Below, piece by piece: positions 51,007 to 59,183 of a DNA stretch of 64,000 nucleotides. A program made the position numbers and the translations under genes. The first letter of the stretch is position 1, and the number at the start of each line of letters is the position of its first letter. A model generated the notes under the pieces. It had not been told where the DNA came from. It saw only the letters and a list, made by a program, of their open reading frames with translations, and made no database searches. The stretch comes from Bergeyella_A cardium (GTDB lineage Bacteria; Bacteroidota; Bacteroidia; Flavobacteriales; Weeksellaceae), in NCBI RefSeq assembly GCF_030012605.2, contig NZ_CP114055.2, one strand, 5' to 3'.

Positions 51007-52812
51007 TTAAAACTTATTTTTGAGTTCCTCCAAAGGAACTTCTACGAAGCAGGGCTTCCCAGAAGGGGTATATTGTGGAAAGCCAAGTGCGATGAAGTCC
51101 TTCAAAACGGTTTCTATTTCATATTTATACAGGAAGTCAAATCTGGACTTTGAACCGAGCTTATTCCACTGCTCGTTGTAGAAATCCATAAACTGCTCCT
51201 CTGTTTTATATTCCAAAATTTCAAAAAGATTCTCAATGAAGCTCAGCGTTTGAGATTCTTTTAAACCTTCGGGTACGGCATTTATCCTCAAAACATTTTC
51301 CTGAGTAATCACCATATCAAAGCCAAGGTCTGGAAGATATTTCTTTATTGAACGGAATTTAGTTTTCTCTATTTCATTGAGATGATATTCTAATGAATAC
51401 AGCAGTGGCTGGCTATTCGTATTCCTTTTCTTTGTTTTTGACTGCTCAGCAATGATAATGCTGTGCATCCTGCCTGGGTCTATCATCAGGGTTTTGCCGT
51501 CTCGGTTCATCAGCCAATAGCCATTGGGCAATCTCATAATATCATCGCTGAAATCATCATCTTCATCCTCAAAGAGGTTGATTTTAGAAGGTGCGGGAGC
51601 GGTATCTGAGGTGTAGAACTCGGTAAGGTTGGCAATTTCTCCCTTTGCAGGGCGGGCGTCTTCTGCAAACGGATTGAAATCTCTCGGCACACTTATACCA
51701 GTACTGTTTTGCCTGCTGCTCGTGCTCTTTGTTTGCAGCATCTCGGTATTTGCCTTTGAGGGTGTACCAAACATTTCATCAAAGCGCTGAATATCCTTAT
51801 CAAAATCAAGGCTCGGAGCAATATTATAAATACCGAGTGATTTCTTTATCGTGGAACGAATCAACGCAAAAATAAGGTGCTCATCTTCAAATTTAATCTC
51901 AGTTTTCTGAGGGTGAATATTCACATCGAGCTTCTCTGGGTCTATATCCAGAAACAAAAAGAACGATGGGGCATATCCCTGCTGAAGCAAACCATCAAAA
52001 GCCTCTTGAACGGCTTTATTGAAATAGGGCGATTTAAAAAAACGATGATTAGCAAAGAAAAACTGTTCGCCTCTGGTCTTCTTAGCACCTTCGGGTTTGG
52101 CTACATATCCATAGAAATCTACCCATCCGAGCGACTCTTTTATCGGAACCAAAAGCGGCTGTAGCTTACGACCAAAAATCTCCACAATCCTCTGCATTTG
52201 GCTCCCTTTTCTAAGCCTGAAAACGGGTTCATCATTATGAAAAAGGTCAAATTCTATCTCAGGATGTGCCAATGCCACCCTTTGGAATTCATCTATAATA
52301 TGCCTGAACTCTATAGTATTGCTTTTTAAAAATTTCCTACGGGCAGGAACATTGTAGAACAGATTTTTCACTAAAAAATTAGAGCCTTCCGCTGTTTGTA
52401 TCGGCTCCTGAAACTCCAACTTCCCTCCTTCTATATAGATATTCGTACCTACGGGAGCCTCTTTCTGCTTTGTTTTGAGCTCTACCTGTGCTACAGCAGC
52501 AATAGACGCAAGTGCCTCTCCTCGGAAACCCTTTGTAGCAATTTTAAAAATATCTTCTGTGGTTCGGATTTTTGAAGTAGCATGCCTCTCAAAAGCCATT
52601 CGAGCATCTGTTTCAGACATCCCCAGACCATTATCCACCACTTGGATAAGGTTTTTCCCTGCCTCTCGAATGATGAGCTCTATCTTGGTAGCCTGAGCAT
52701 CTATTGAGTTCTCGAGGAGCTCCTTTACAATAGATGCAGGCCTCTGCACCACCTCCCCAGCAGCGATCTGATTGGCAACAAAATCTGGTAAAAGCTGAAT
52801 AATATCCGACAT
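51007..52812 (-). CDS. mutL: DNA mismatch repair protein MutL
   Basis: Coordinates mismatch repair after MutS recognition. The 601-residue protein has the GHKL ATPase motifs ELLENSIDAQA, VDNGLGM and GFRGEALASIAAVAQV, a transducer domain to about 330, a disordered linker and a C-terminal dimerisation domain. The endonuclease motif DQHAxxER is not visible in the C-terminal part, where AEQSKTKKRN stands after SIII; it may lack that activity. The start at 52812 is set by the promoter at 52834. Confidence 0.94.
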   Translation of the reverse strand: MSDIIQLLPDFVANQIAAGEVVQRPASIVKELLENSIDAQATKIELIIREAGKNLIQVVDNGLGMSETDARMAFERHATSKIRTTEDIFKIATKGFRGEALASIAAVAQVELKTKQKEAPVGTNIYIEGGKLEFQEPIQTAEGSNFLVKNLFYNVPARRKFLKSNTIEFRHIIDEFQRVALAHPEIEFDLFHNDEPVFRLRKGSQMQRIVEIFGRKLQPLLVPIKESLGWVDFYGYVAKPEGAKKTRGEQFFFANHRFFKSPYFNKAVQEAFDGLLQQGYAPSFFLFLDIDPEKLDVNIHPQKTEIKFEDEHLIFALIRSTIKKSLGIYNIAPSLDFDKDIQRFDEMFGTPSKANTEMLQTKSTSSRQNSTGISVPRDFNPFAEDARPAKGEIANLTEFYTSDTAPAPSKINLFEDEDDDFSDDIMRLPNGYWLMNRDGKTLMIDPGRMHSIIIAEQSKTKKRNTNSQPLLYSLEYHLNEIEKTKFRSIKKYLPDLGFDMVITQENVLRINAVPEGLKESQTLSFIENLFEILEYKTEEQFMDFYNEQWNKLGSKSRFDFLYKYEIETVLKDFIALGFPQYTPSGKPCFVEVPLEELKNKF

Positions 52813-52833
52813 AATCCCTCTAAAATAAGACGA

Positions 52834-52841
52834 CAAATTTA
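52834..52841 (-). promoter_or_regulatory. -7 promoter element for mutL
   Basis: Minus-strand TAAATTTG, 21 nt upstream of the ATG at 52812. Confidence 0.6.
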
Positions 52842-52951
52842 ATGAAAGAAAAGAACAAGGCAAGTAGCTTATGGCTATTGGCCTCTAGCTGTGTGTAGTT
52901 AGTTTGATGTAGGTGCTCCCCACGCTGTGGGTGAATTCAAGTCTAATTCTT

Positions 52952-52959
52952 TACATTTG
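52952..52959 (+). promoter_or_regulatory. -7 promoter element for thioesterase-rmlD operon
   Basis: TACATTTG matches TAnnTTTG. The ATG at 52964 would be almost leaderless; the ATG at 52976 is 16 nt away, in line with other genes here. Confidence 0.6.
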
Positions 52960-52975
52960 CAATATGGAAAAAGAA

Positions 52976-53446
52976 ATGTTCTCAATTGTAAAAATACGAT
53001 TTACAGACTGTGACCCTATTGGGCATCTCAACAATGTGAAATACCTAAAATATATGCAAGATGCAAGAGAAGACCATATAGAGGAGTTCTTCGGGTTTTC
53101 TTATGATGAGTATATAAAAAGAACGGGCTGTGCGTGGATTACCATTAAAAACCAAATTGCCTACCTGAAAGAAGTAAAAGCAAATACCAAAGTAAGAATC
53201 ACCAGCCACACGGTAAATATAGACGAGAAAACCACAGTAGTAGAAATACTAATGACCAGCGAGGATAGAAAAACAACCCACGCTGTACTGTGGATTACCG
53301 CTATCTATTTCAATCTGAAAACAAGGAAAACGGAAGAACAACCAGAGGATTTAAAACACCTCTTCCACAATAGTTTCTTAGACCTCGGGAATATGAGCTT
53401 TGATGAAAGAGCAGAAGCACTAAGAAAAGAAAACAAAGCACAATAA
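52976..53446 (+). CDS. Acyl-CoA thioesterase (hot-dog fold)
   Basis: A 156-residue 4HBT-type thioesterase with the catalytic region FTDCDPIGHLNNVKYLKYMQDARE near the N-terminus, where the Asp and following residues match the YbgC/4HBT active site. It hydrolyses acyl-CoA thioesters; chain specificity is unknown. ATG 52964 gives four extra residues, and the open frame reaches 52913. I choose 52976 from the promoter spacing. It is followed after one base by rmlD. Confidence 0.82.
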   Translation: MFSIVKIRFTDCDPIGHLNNVKYLKYMQDAREDHIEEFFGFSYDEYIKRTGCAWITIKNQIAYLKEVKANTKVRITSHTVNIDEKTTVVEILMTSEDRKTTHAVLWITAIYFNLKTRKTEEQPEDLKHLFHNSFLDLGNMSFDERAEALRKENKAQ

Positions 53447-53447
53447 A

Positions 53448-54326
53448 ATGATACAGGACCTCCGAAAAAAAATACTCGTAACGGGTGGTAATGGACAGCT
53501 TGCCAACTGCATAAAAAAACTCACCGAACGCTACGAGACAGATTATCAATTTGAGTTTCTCTCCTCTGAGGAATTAGACATCACAGATGAAACCGCCGTA
53601 GAGGAATATTTTAATAATACAAAGCCAGACTTTTGTATTAATGCAGCAGCATATACCGCAGTAGATTTAGCCGAGTCCGAAGAAGAAAAAGCCTTTGCCA
53701 TAAATGCCGAAGGGGTGCGCAACCTCGCAAAATCTGCTAAGAAAAACAATACCGTGCTCATCCATATCTCTACCGATTATGTGTTTAGTGGGGATACCGA
53801 TATCTCCTATTCCGAGGACAACTTTACCGCTCCCATCGGGGTATATGGACTCTCCAAAAGAGCAGGCGAAGAAGCTGCATTAGAAGAAAACCCAAAGACC
53901 ATTATCATCAGAACATCCTGGTTGTATTCAGAGTTTAATAAAAACTTTGTAAAAACAATGCTCTCCCTCTTTGAGACAAAAGATGAGCTCAATATCGTAG
54001 GCGACCAGTATGGGCAGCCGACCAATGCCAATGACCTCGCGGAAGCCATTATGAAGATAATAGAAACGCCTGCCCTTAGCTTTGGAATCTTCCATTTTTC
54101 TAATTATCCAGAGACTACCTGGTTTCTTTTCGCTAAGAAAATTGCAGAGCTTTCAAAATCTCATATCAAGCTCAATGCAATAAGCACAAGCGAATACCCT
54201 ACCCCAGCCCAGCGCCCCGTAAGAAGTACAATGGCTCTGGACAAGATAGAACAGACCTACAAAATAGACCTCAAGCACTGGGAAAACAGCTTGGAAGAAT
54301 GCATAGAAACCCTTACTAAAAACTAA
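53448..54326 (+). CDS. rfbD: dTDP-4-dehydrorhamnose reductase
   Basis: Last step of dTDP-L-rhamnose synthesis: NAD(P)H reduction of dTDP-4-keto-L-rhamnose. The 292-residue extended SDR has the N-terminal VTGGNGQLA cofactor loop, the STDYVFSGD segment and the catalytic YGLSK (Tyr-x3-Lys). The other rml genes are not nearby, and the window's polysaccharide genes are 10 kb away. Operon with the thioesterase upstream and the exported protein downstream. Confidence 0.92.
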   Translation: MIQDLRKKILVTGGNGQLANCIKKLTERYETDYQFEFLSSEELDITDETAVEEYFNNTKPDFCINAAAYTAVDLAESEEEKAFAINAEGVRNLAKSAKKNNTVLIHISTDYVFSGDTDISYSEDNFTAPIGVYGLSKRAGEEAALEENPKTIIIRTSWLYSEFNKNFVKTMLSLFETKDELNIVGDQYGQPTNANDLAEAIMKIIETPALSFGIFHFSNYPETTWFLFAKKIAELSKSHIKLNAISTSEYPTPAQRPVRSTMALDKIEQTYKIDLKHWENSLEECIETLTKN

Positions 54327-54336
54327 ACCTCGCTCT

Positions 54337-55011
54337 ATGAAAATCTGTTTTGGGTTTATATTTTCGCTTATCTCCTGCGTTATTTATGCACAGGAAATCC
54401 ATCTAAGCAATGCCTCAAAAACCAATGAGAATAATGACACTCGTCTCTACCGTATCTTAGCGGTAGATTCTTCTGCCACGGCTCTTGCTACAATTGAGAT
54501 AAATGGCATTTTAGAAGACGAAACCCTCGCCTTTGAGAAGTTTTATAAAAAGGCAAAACTCGTAGGAGCCAATGCCTATACCTATACTCCTAATTTAGAT
54601 TTGGACGGCAACCCAGTCCCCTCCCTTCACAAAGAAATAAAGCTCTATTACCAAGCTCATCCTGTGATAAGCTACAATCAGTTTTCGGTATTTAATTCAT
54701 CTCGAGCGGTCAATATCATTATCAATGGAAAGAAAGTAGCACTTAGCCCCAGAACCTACCTCTGCCGAGAGATAAAACCCGAAGAAGACAACTATATCTC
54801 TACCAAAAAATTCTTGGGCAGCAGGCTGAATCTCCACTACAAAAAGGAGCAGCCCGCACTCTATTACCAAGTGCTTCCAGCGGGTATTCGCGCTGATAAT
54901 TCCAATATCTCGGGAGGGCTTATTATAAAATCAGGAGACCTCATCTCCTTAGAAAAATCCTATGCCGATTTTCTTACCCTCTTCTATAGGGAAGTTTCCC
55001 CCTCCAATTAA
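54337..55011 (+). CDS. Exported protein of unknown function
   Basis: A 224-residue protein with a signal peptide (residues 1-18, ending YAQ) and no membrane helix after it. No recognised domain. Two halves can be seen: LYRILAVDSSATALATIEING... and a later segment with NIIINGKKVALSPRTYLCREI. Probably periplasmic or outer-surface. It starts 10 nt after rmlD, so it is likely cotranscribed. A G/C-rich terminator overlaps its end. Confidence 0.65.
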   Translation: MKICFGFIFSLISCVIYAQEIHLSNASKTNENNDTRLYRILAVDSSATALATIEINGILEDETLAFEKFYKKAKLVGANAYTYTPNLDLDGNPVPSLHKEIKLYYQAHPVISYNQFSVFNSSRAVNIIINGKKVALSPRTYLCREIKPEEDNYISTKKFLGSRLNLHYKKEQPALYYQVLPAGIRADNSNISGGLIIKSGDLISLEKSYADFLTLFYREVSPSN

Positions 55012-55014
55012 GTA

Positions 55015-55034
55015 GGGGCATTGCCCCTTTTTTT
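55015..55034 (+). terminator. Rho-independent terminator
   Basis: GGGGC-ATT-GCCCC followed by seven T, four bases after the stop at 55011. Confidence 0.85.
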
Positions 55035-55049
55035 AAGGCAATACCCCCT

Positions 55050-55112
55050 AAAATTGACCCTACAGGGTCTAAAGTTGACCCCACAAGGTCTAAAGTTGCC
55101 CCCACAGGGGGG
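55050..55112. repeat. 3 x 21-bp tandem repeat
   Basis: Units AAAATTGACCCTACAGGGTC(T), AAAGTTGACCCCACAAGGTC(T), AAAGTTGCCCCCACAGGGGG(G), each 21 bp. The first contains the palindrome GACCC-TACA-GGGTC. Confidence 0.8.
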
Positions 55113-55151
55113 GATGTTCCCCCTTCCAATTAGGGATAATGTTAGTTTGGA

Positions 55152-55241
55152 GGCTAAAAGCCAGAAGCTAATAGCTAAGAGTCGCCTATTAGGGAGTAGG
55201 ACGATTAATTTGTAAGCTAAAAGCCAGAAGCCAATAGCTAA
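55152..55241. repeat. Duplicated 27-bp element, 63 bp apart
   Basis: GGCTAAAAGCCAGAAGCTAA... at 55152-55178 and AGCTAAAAGCCAGAAGCCAA... at 55215-55241 agree at 25 of 27 bases, with an offset of exactly 63 bp. No coding role. Confidence 0.7.
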
Positions 55242-55249
55242 TGGGTATC

Positions 55250-56113
55250 TTATTCTTGACCTCCATCTGTAATCGTCCAACCTTTATTATCTATAAGGGA
55301 CTGTCTGTATTGTTTAGCTGAGGCTTTATATTTACGGTCTGAGGAGAGTGTAACATTCTTAGCGGTCTCTTTATTCTCAGCCCAACCTTTAAGGGTTTTG
55401 CCATAGTTCTCGCTAGACATTGCTGTATTTCTGAAAATATCTCTCATATCTGCTCCTTCCTTCTTTATTACCAAGCCTTCTAAACTTTGGTTAAATTTCG
55501 TTGCTCCATCAAACAACGAACCTATATAATGAGTATTGATTAGGTTCCATTTTTGGATATTGGGCACAGACTCTAGAGAAGTGCATCCGTTAAACATACT
55601 ACTTACCGAAGTTACATTAGAGAAATTTGGGACATCTTGTGCTTCTATCTTAAGGCTTGAGCAGCCCATAAACATACCAGCTAAATTCCCTACCCATTTT
55701 CTTTTTCCCCAATGCTTGAGTACTTTGAACTGAGCTTTTTCCTCAGCAACAAGACCATCAATGCCATAGAAGAAAGCAAATTTTTCCTTCTTAGGGATAA
55801 TAGAGATAACAAACCGCTTATTTGCATTTTTCATACCTAGTTCTATATACTCTGTATGTTGTCCCGTTTGGGTTACCTCTCCTTTTCCTGTTTCGCTCGG
55901 GTCATCTAGTCTTTTATAGGTATAAGAATACCCATCTCCATCGGTAGGTATAGGTATTTGACCGATAGCATTTGCTTCCCATACACCCGTTAGATGTTCA
56001 TACCGTTCTTGTTGTTATCCAGAGCCAGAATCTTGGTCATCATTCCTTGAACAATTCACTGCTGTTACAGCCAGCACTACGGCTGAAACTGCTAATAAAA
56101 AATACTTTTTCAT
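55250..56113 (-). pseudogene. BspA/DUF285-type surface lipoprotein broken by an in-frame stop
   Basis: The full reading frame from ATG at 56113 encodes a lipoprotein signal peptide (lipobox TAVNC, Cys21) and an acidic stretch SRNDDQDSGSG like the Bacteroidetes surface-export signal. TAA then interrupts codon 33 (56015-56017). The same frame continues (QQERYEHLTGVWEANAI...) without shift to 55250. The distal part holds DUF285-type repeats (GMFMGCSSL, SMFNGCTSLESVPN, LFDGATKFNQSL). Only one base change separates it from an intact gene. It could be a recent pseudogene, a strain-specific null or a sequencing error. A distal ATG at 55834 lacks a signal peptide. Confidence 0.8.
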
Positions 56114-56181
56114 TATAAATTAGAATTAAATTGAGACCTACTCTTTTTATAAGGATTTTCGGCTTCGTCCTATAACTCTTT

Positions 56182-56189
56182 CAAAGTTA
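56182..56189 (-). promoter_or_regulatory. -7 promoter element for the lipoprotein gene
   Basis: Minus-strand TAACTTTG, 68 nt upstream of the ATG at 56113. Confidence 0.4.
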
Positions 56190-56354
56190 CTAAATTATAT
56201 TTTTATCAGTACATATTTCTTACTTTATATTGATTAAAATCATAAAAATACAGAACCCCCTCTTCGCCCACAAACTCTGAAGCTGCCGAACAAAAACTTT
56301 GAGACTATTGTATAAGCATCATTAAATCTTATTAATATCATTTCAAGCAAAGCC

Positions 56355-57113
56355 TCAATCTGCCGTTTTCCTGAAAGTAATTGCGTAGAAGCGATTGTCC
56401 CACAAGAAATGCGTTTGCCTGTCGGTTACGCTGTTAGGGATGCTGTTTTGGATTTCGGTAAGGTCAAAATGTGCATCTTTATACGCCTCTTTTGAGAAGA
56501 CATTCTTTTGATATTGGTCGCGAATGAAATCTTGGGTTTCATCGGCAATCATCAGTAATGTATTGGGCTTAGCAACGCGGAGCATCTCATCAATCGCCCT
56601 TTGTTTATCGGAGAAGAAATTAATCCCTCCCACATGGAAAACAATATCAAAGCTATTATCATCGAAAGGTAAATCCTCAGCTGGGCAGTTTACCAAAGAG
56701 AGGTTGAGCTTATCTTTCCATACCTTTTGCGCTCGGCGGAGCATAGCCTCGGAGATGTCTATACCTACAAGCGATAATGTTTTGATATTGATATTTTGGG
56801 GCATATACTTGAAATCTTTCCCCGTTCCAATAGAGACATAGAGCACCGAAGCATTATCTTTCCACTCCAAAAGTTGCATCATTTTACGCCTCATTTCAGC
56901 AACGGAATTGCCGTATTTCAGCCAGCCAATCCACCGCTCTCCAAAGTCATAGAAAGGCGCAAGGCGGTTGTAGAACTTCATATACTTATCATTGTCTCCT
57001 TGCAGAAAATCAGGATTAAGGTATTTAAGGATCCCCCTCTCTTCTGAAATATAATTTGGATTAAGGTCTTTGCGAAGAAAAGGTATGAGCGGTTTTGGAA
57101 TAAAATCTTGCAT
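56355..57113 (-). CDS. Class I SAM-dependent methyltransferase
   Basis: A 252-residue methyltransferase. Motif I is VLYVSIGTGKDF, motif II is LVGIDISEAMLRRA, and a motif III-like stretch is ENFDDNSFDIVFHVG with later DEMLRVAKPNTLLMIAD. It resembles UbiE/MenG-type small-molecule methyltransferases, but the substrate cannot be told. Monocistronic; it borders the AT-rich block at 57167 and has ordinary composition itself. Confidence 0.82.
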   Translation of the reverse strand: MQDFIPKPLIPFLRKDLNPNYISEERGILKYLNPDFLQGDNDKYMKFYNRLAPFYDFGERWIGWLKYGNSVAEMRRKMMQLLEWKDNASVLYVSIGTGKDFKYMPQNINIKTLSLVGIDISEAMLRRAQKVWKDKLNLSLVNCPAEDLPFDDNSFDIVFHVGGINFFSDKQRAIDEMLRVAKPNTLLMIADETQDFIRDQYQKNVFSKEAYKDAHFDLTEIQNSIPNSVTDRQTHFLWDNRFYAITFRKTAD

Positions 57114-57166
57114 TGTTTATTTTTTAGAGACTATTATATACTTCTTGAAAGTTTAGGGAAATTAAG

Positions 57167-58237
57167 CTACTTATTCTCTATTCTCTCACAATCAAGCATA
57201 ATCTCTGTAATATCATAAACACTAACATCTAAAATTTCAAACTTATTCTTAGGTTTATCAAAAATTACAAGATTAACGCCATTTTGATGTAATGAGCTTT
57301 TAAATTCTATACCATCGAACCCCATTGATTTAATTAGCTCTGATAGATATTGTGTTGGCAAATAATCTAACTCGCTATCACTTCTCCTTCTCGGTTTTGA
57401 CAGTTCTTGCTCCAACTTATTAATAAAAGTATCATATTTTATTACATCTTCTAAAGCCTGTATTTTTTCTGCTCCTATAAGCTCAAAGATATCATAAGTT
57501 GAATGGCTCAAGTTTATTACTTTTATATCTTGTTTGAGTTCAAATTTACTTACAGAAACATAGTCAAACAAACTCGCTCTTACTTCATACAAAGTTGTTT
57601 CTAAATCTTTTGCTAAATATAAATATGAAATACCATTAGGATTTGCTCTACCACTCTTTGCTAATTCATTAGGAGGATTCCACATTTCTTTCTTATCATA
57701 TCCTTTTTTATCACTAATTCTAGCACGATAATATATTTCTTTTTTATCTATTTTCTTTTGGAAAAATTGAAATAATTCGCGTAATCTATCCAAATCTAAT
57801 TCATTTTCTAGATGAAATCTATTTTTACTTTTAATTTCCTCTGAAAATTTATCCCAAGAAAGAGTAAGTGATTGCTTCTCTTCTTCCTCATCTTGAAATT
57901 TTAATTTTACAGGATTATCTAGTAAATGTTGATAATCGCAAGTATAATATTTAATAATTTCAGAAATAAGTAGTTCAACTTTATTCTTAGCAATTAATTC
58001 TTGTGCAAAAATTTTATGATCAAAATAATCCGAAGTTATTTGTTTCCCTATTGATCTATCACCATTTTCATCAGTAACAAACAAGTCTAAAATGTCTGTA
58101 AAATAAAAATCTAACTTGGAAGCCTTATAAATATTAATATTCTGTGCTCCACAAAAATCACAATTTCCTATATTATTTTTACCTCTAATAATAGTTTTTA
58201 TATATTGGTTTTCAAAACAATTTATACAGCAATTCAT
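57167..58237 (-). CDS. RES-domain protein with N-terminal zinc-binding/HEPN-like region
   Basis: A 356-residue protein. The N-terminus holds paired cysteines (Cys4, Cys7 and Cys26, Cys29) likely to bind zinc, then a helical HEPN-like region (about 40-160). A RES domain follows (about 165-350). RES residues visible include Arg171 in YYRARI, Arg197 in GRANPNG, Tyr206 and Glu218 in LYLAKDLETTLYEVR, and the C-terminal YLSELIKSMGFDGIEFKSS. In known RES toxins this domain degrades NAD+. It begins one base after the sce7725-like gene, in very AT-rich DNA. No Xre antitoxin is adjacent. An effector role is inferred. Confidence 0.78.
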   Translation of the reverse strand: MNCCINCFENQYIKTIIRGKNNIGNCDFCGAQNINIYKASKLDFYFTDILDLFVTDENGDRSIGKQITSDYFDHKIFAQELIAKNKVELLISEIIKYYTCDYQHLLDNPVKLKFQDEEEEKQSLTLSWDKFSEEIKSKNRFHLENELDLDRLRELFQFFQKKIDKKEIYYRARISDKKGYDKKEMWNPPNELAKSGRANPNGISYLYLAKDLETTLYEVRASLFDYVSVSKFELKQDIKVINLSHSTYDIFELIGAEKIQALEDVIKYDTFINKLEQELSKPRRRSDSELDYLPTQYLSELIKSMGFDGIEFKSSLHQNGVNLVIFDKPKNKFEILDVSVYDITEIMLDCERIENK

Positions 58238-58238
58238 A

Positions 58239-59183
58239 TTAAATTAATTTTAAAACCAAATCAATATGATTCATTAGGGAGAGTTTCTTTAATGTTCCTA
58301 ATCCAGGAAAATGCTTTGTTTCATAATATTCTTTAAATATTGGGATAGCAATAGATTCATATTTTGTTTTCTTACACCAATCAATTAACTTTTTTAATGC
58401 TTCAGCAAATTTACCAGCAATATCAGAGGGGTCATCATTAGAATCAGAAACAAAATGTTTTATTTTTATTTTCTTTTTATTTTTATCTTCATAAGATAAA
58501 TGGATTGCTACAGCATAGGGGAGAAAACCTGCTTCAGAGTATTCTTCACCAATAGAAAGATAATCAGAGAAACCAATAAATCCATCTTCCTTATAATAGC
58601 GATACTCTTCAGAAAAGTCACTTTCATCTATCTGTAAATAATCAGAATTTCTAGGCTGAGCATTAAAATAATCATTAAGTTCTACCCTAGTATTTTCTTT
58701 AAAATTTTGGTGATATCTTTTACTTGTTGCTGATAAATTTATAACATTATATCTAACTTTAAAATGTTCTTCATACAGAGCAAGAATATCTGAAATCCCA
58801 TCAAGAATTGCATTATGTATAATAGTTAATTCAGGAATATAATCTTTGTATTTTTGTAAAAGAGCTATCAGTTCATGATGCCCTTGTTTGTTTTTATTAT
58901 TAAAAATTATTCCTATTTGATAATTTTTACCTCCACTCATAAACTCTTTAATAGTATTAAAAATAGTATCCGTATCTGTAAATTGTCCAACTTGTGGATT
59001 TACAACAACTGTAAAATTAATATTATTTTCAATCAGTTCTCTTAGAGTAACTCCTAATGTTGATGAATTTTTTACAGGTTCTATTATAGGTGATACTTTA
59101 TTTGAATTAAGCACTTTTCCTGTTATCAAATTTCTAATCCCAATTAGTTCAAACTTTTTGCCTCTTATATATGGTAAGTACAT
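58239..59183 (-). CDS. sce7725-like / beta-family protein
   Basis: A 314-residue protein of the sce7725 group, related to the phage T4 beta-protein family, recognised by MYLPYIRGKKFELIGIRN at the start, SPIIEPVKN and the late YAVAIHLSYEDKNK.../KHFVSDSNDD segment. The molecular function is unknown to me. Members of this group typically occur with an sce7726 gene, as here, with a 19-nt overlap. The strong AT bias matches its two partners. Confidence 0.72.
   Translation of the reverse strand: MYLPYIRGKKFELIGIRNLITGKVLNSNKVSPIIEPVKNSSTLGVTLRELIENNINFTVVVNPQVGQFTDTDTIFNTIKEFMSGGKNYQIGIIFNNKNKQGHHELIALLQKYKDYIPELTIIHNAILDGISDILALYEEHFKVRYNVINLSATSKRYHQNFKENTRVELNDYFNAQPRNSDYLQIDESDFSEEYRYYKEDGFIGFSDYLSIGEEYSEAGFLPYAVAIHLSYEDKNKKKIKIKHFVSDSNDDPSDIAGKFAEALKKLIDWCKKTKYESIAIPIFKEYYETKHFPGLGTLKKLSLMNHIDLVLKLI

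Noticed and set aside
57167..58237. Classical Xre-RES toxin-antitoxin pair
   Set aside because: The adjacent genes are not Xre/MbcA-type antitoxins, and the RES protein has a large N-terminal extension unlike the short toxins.
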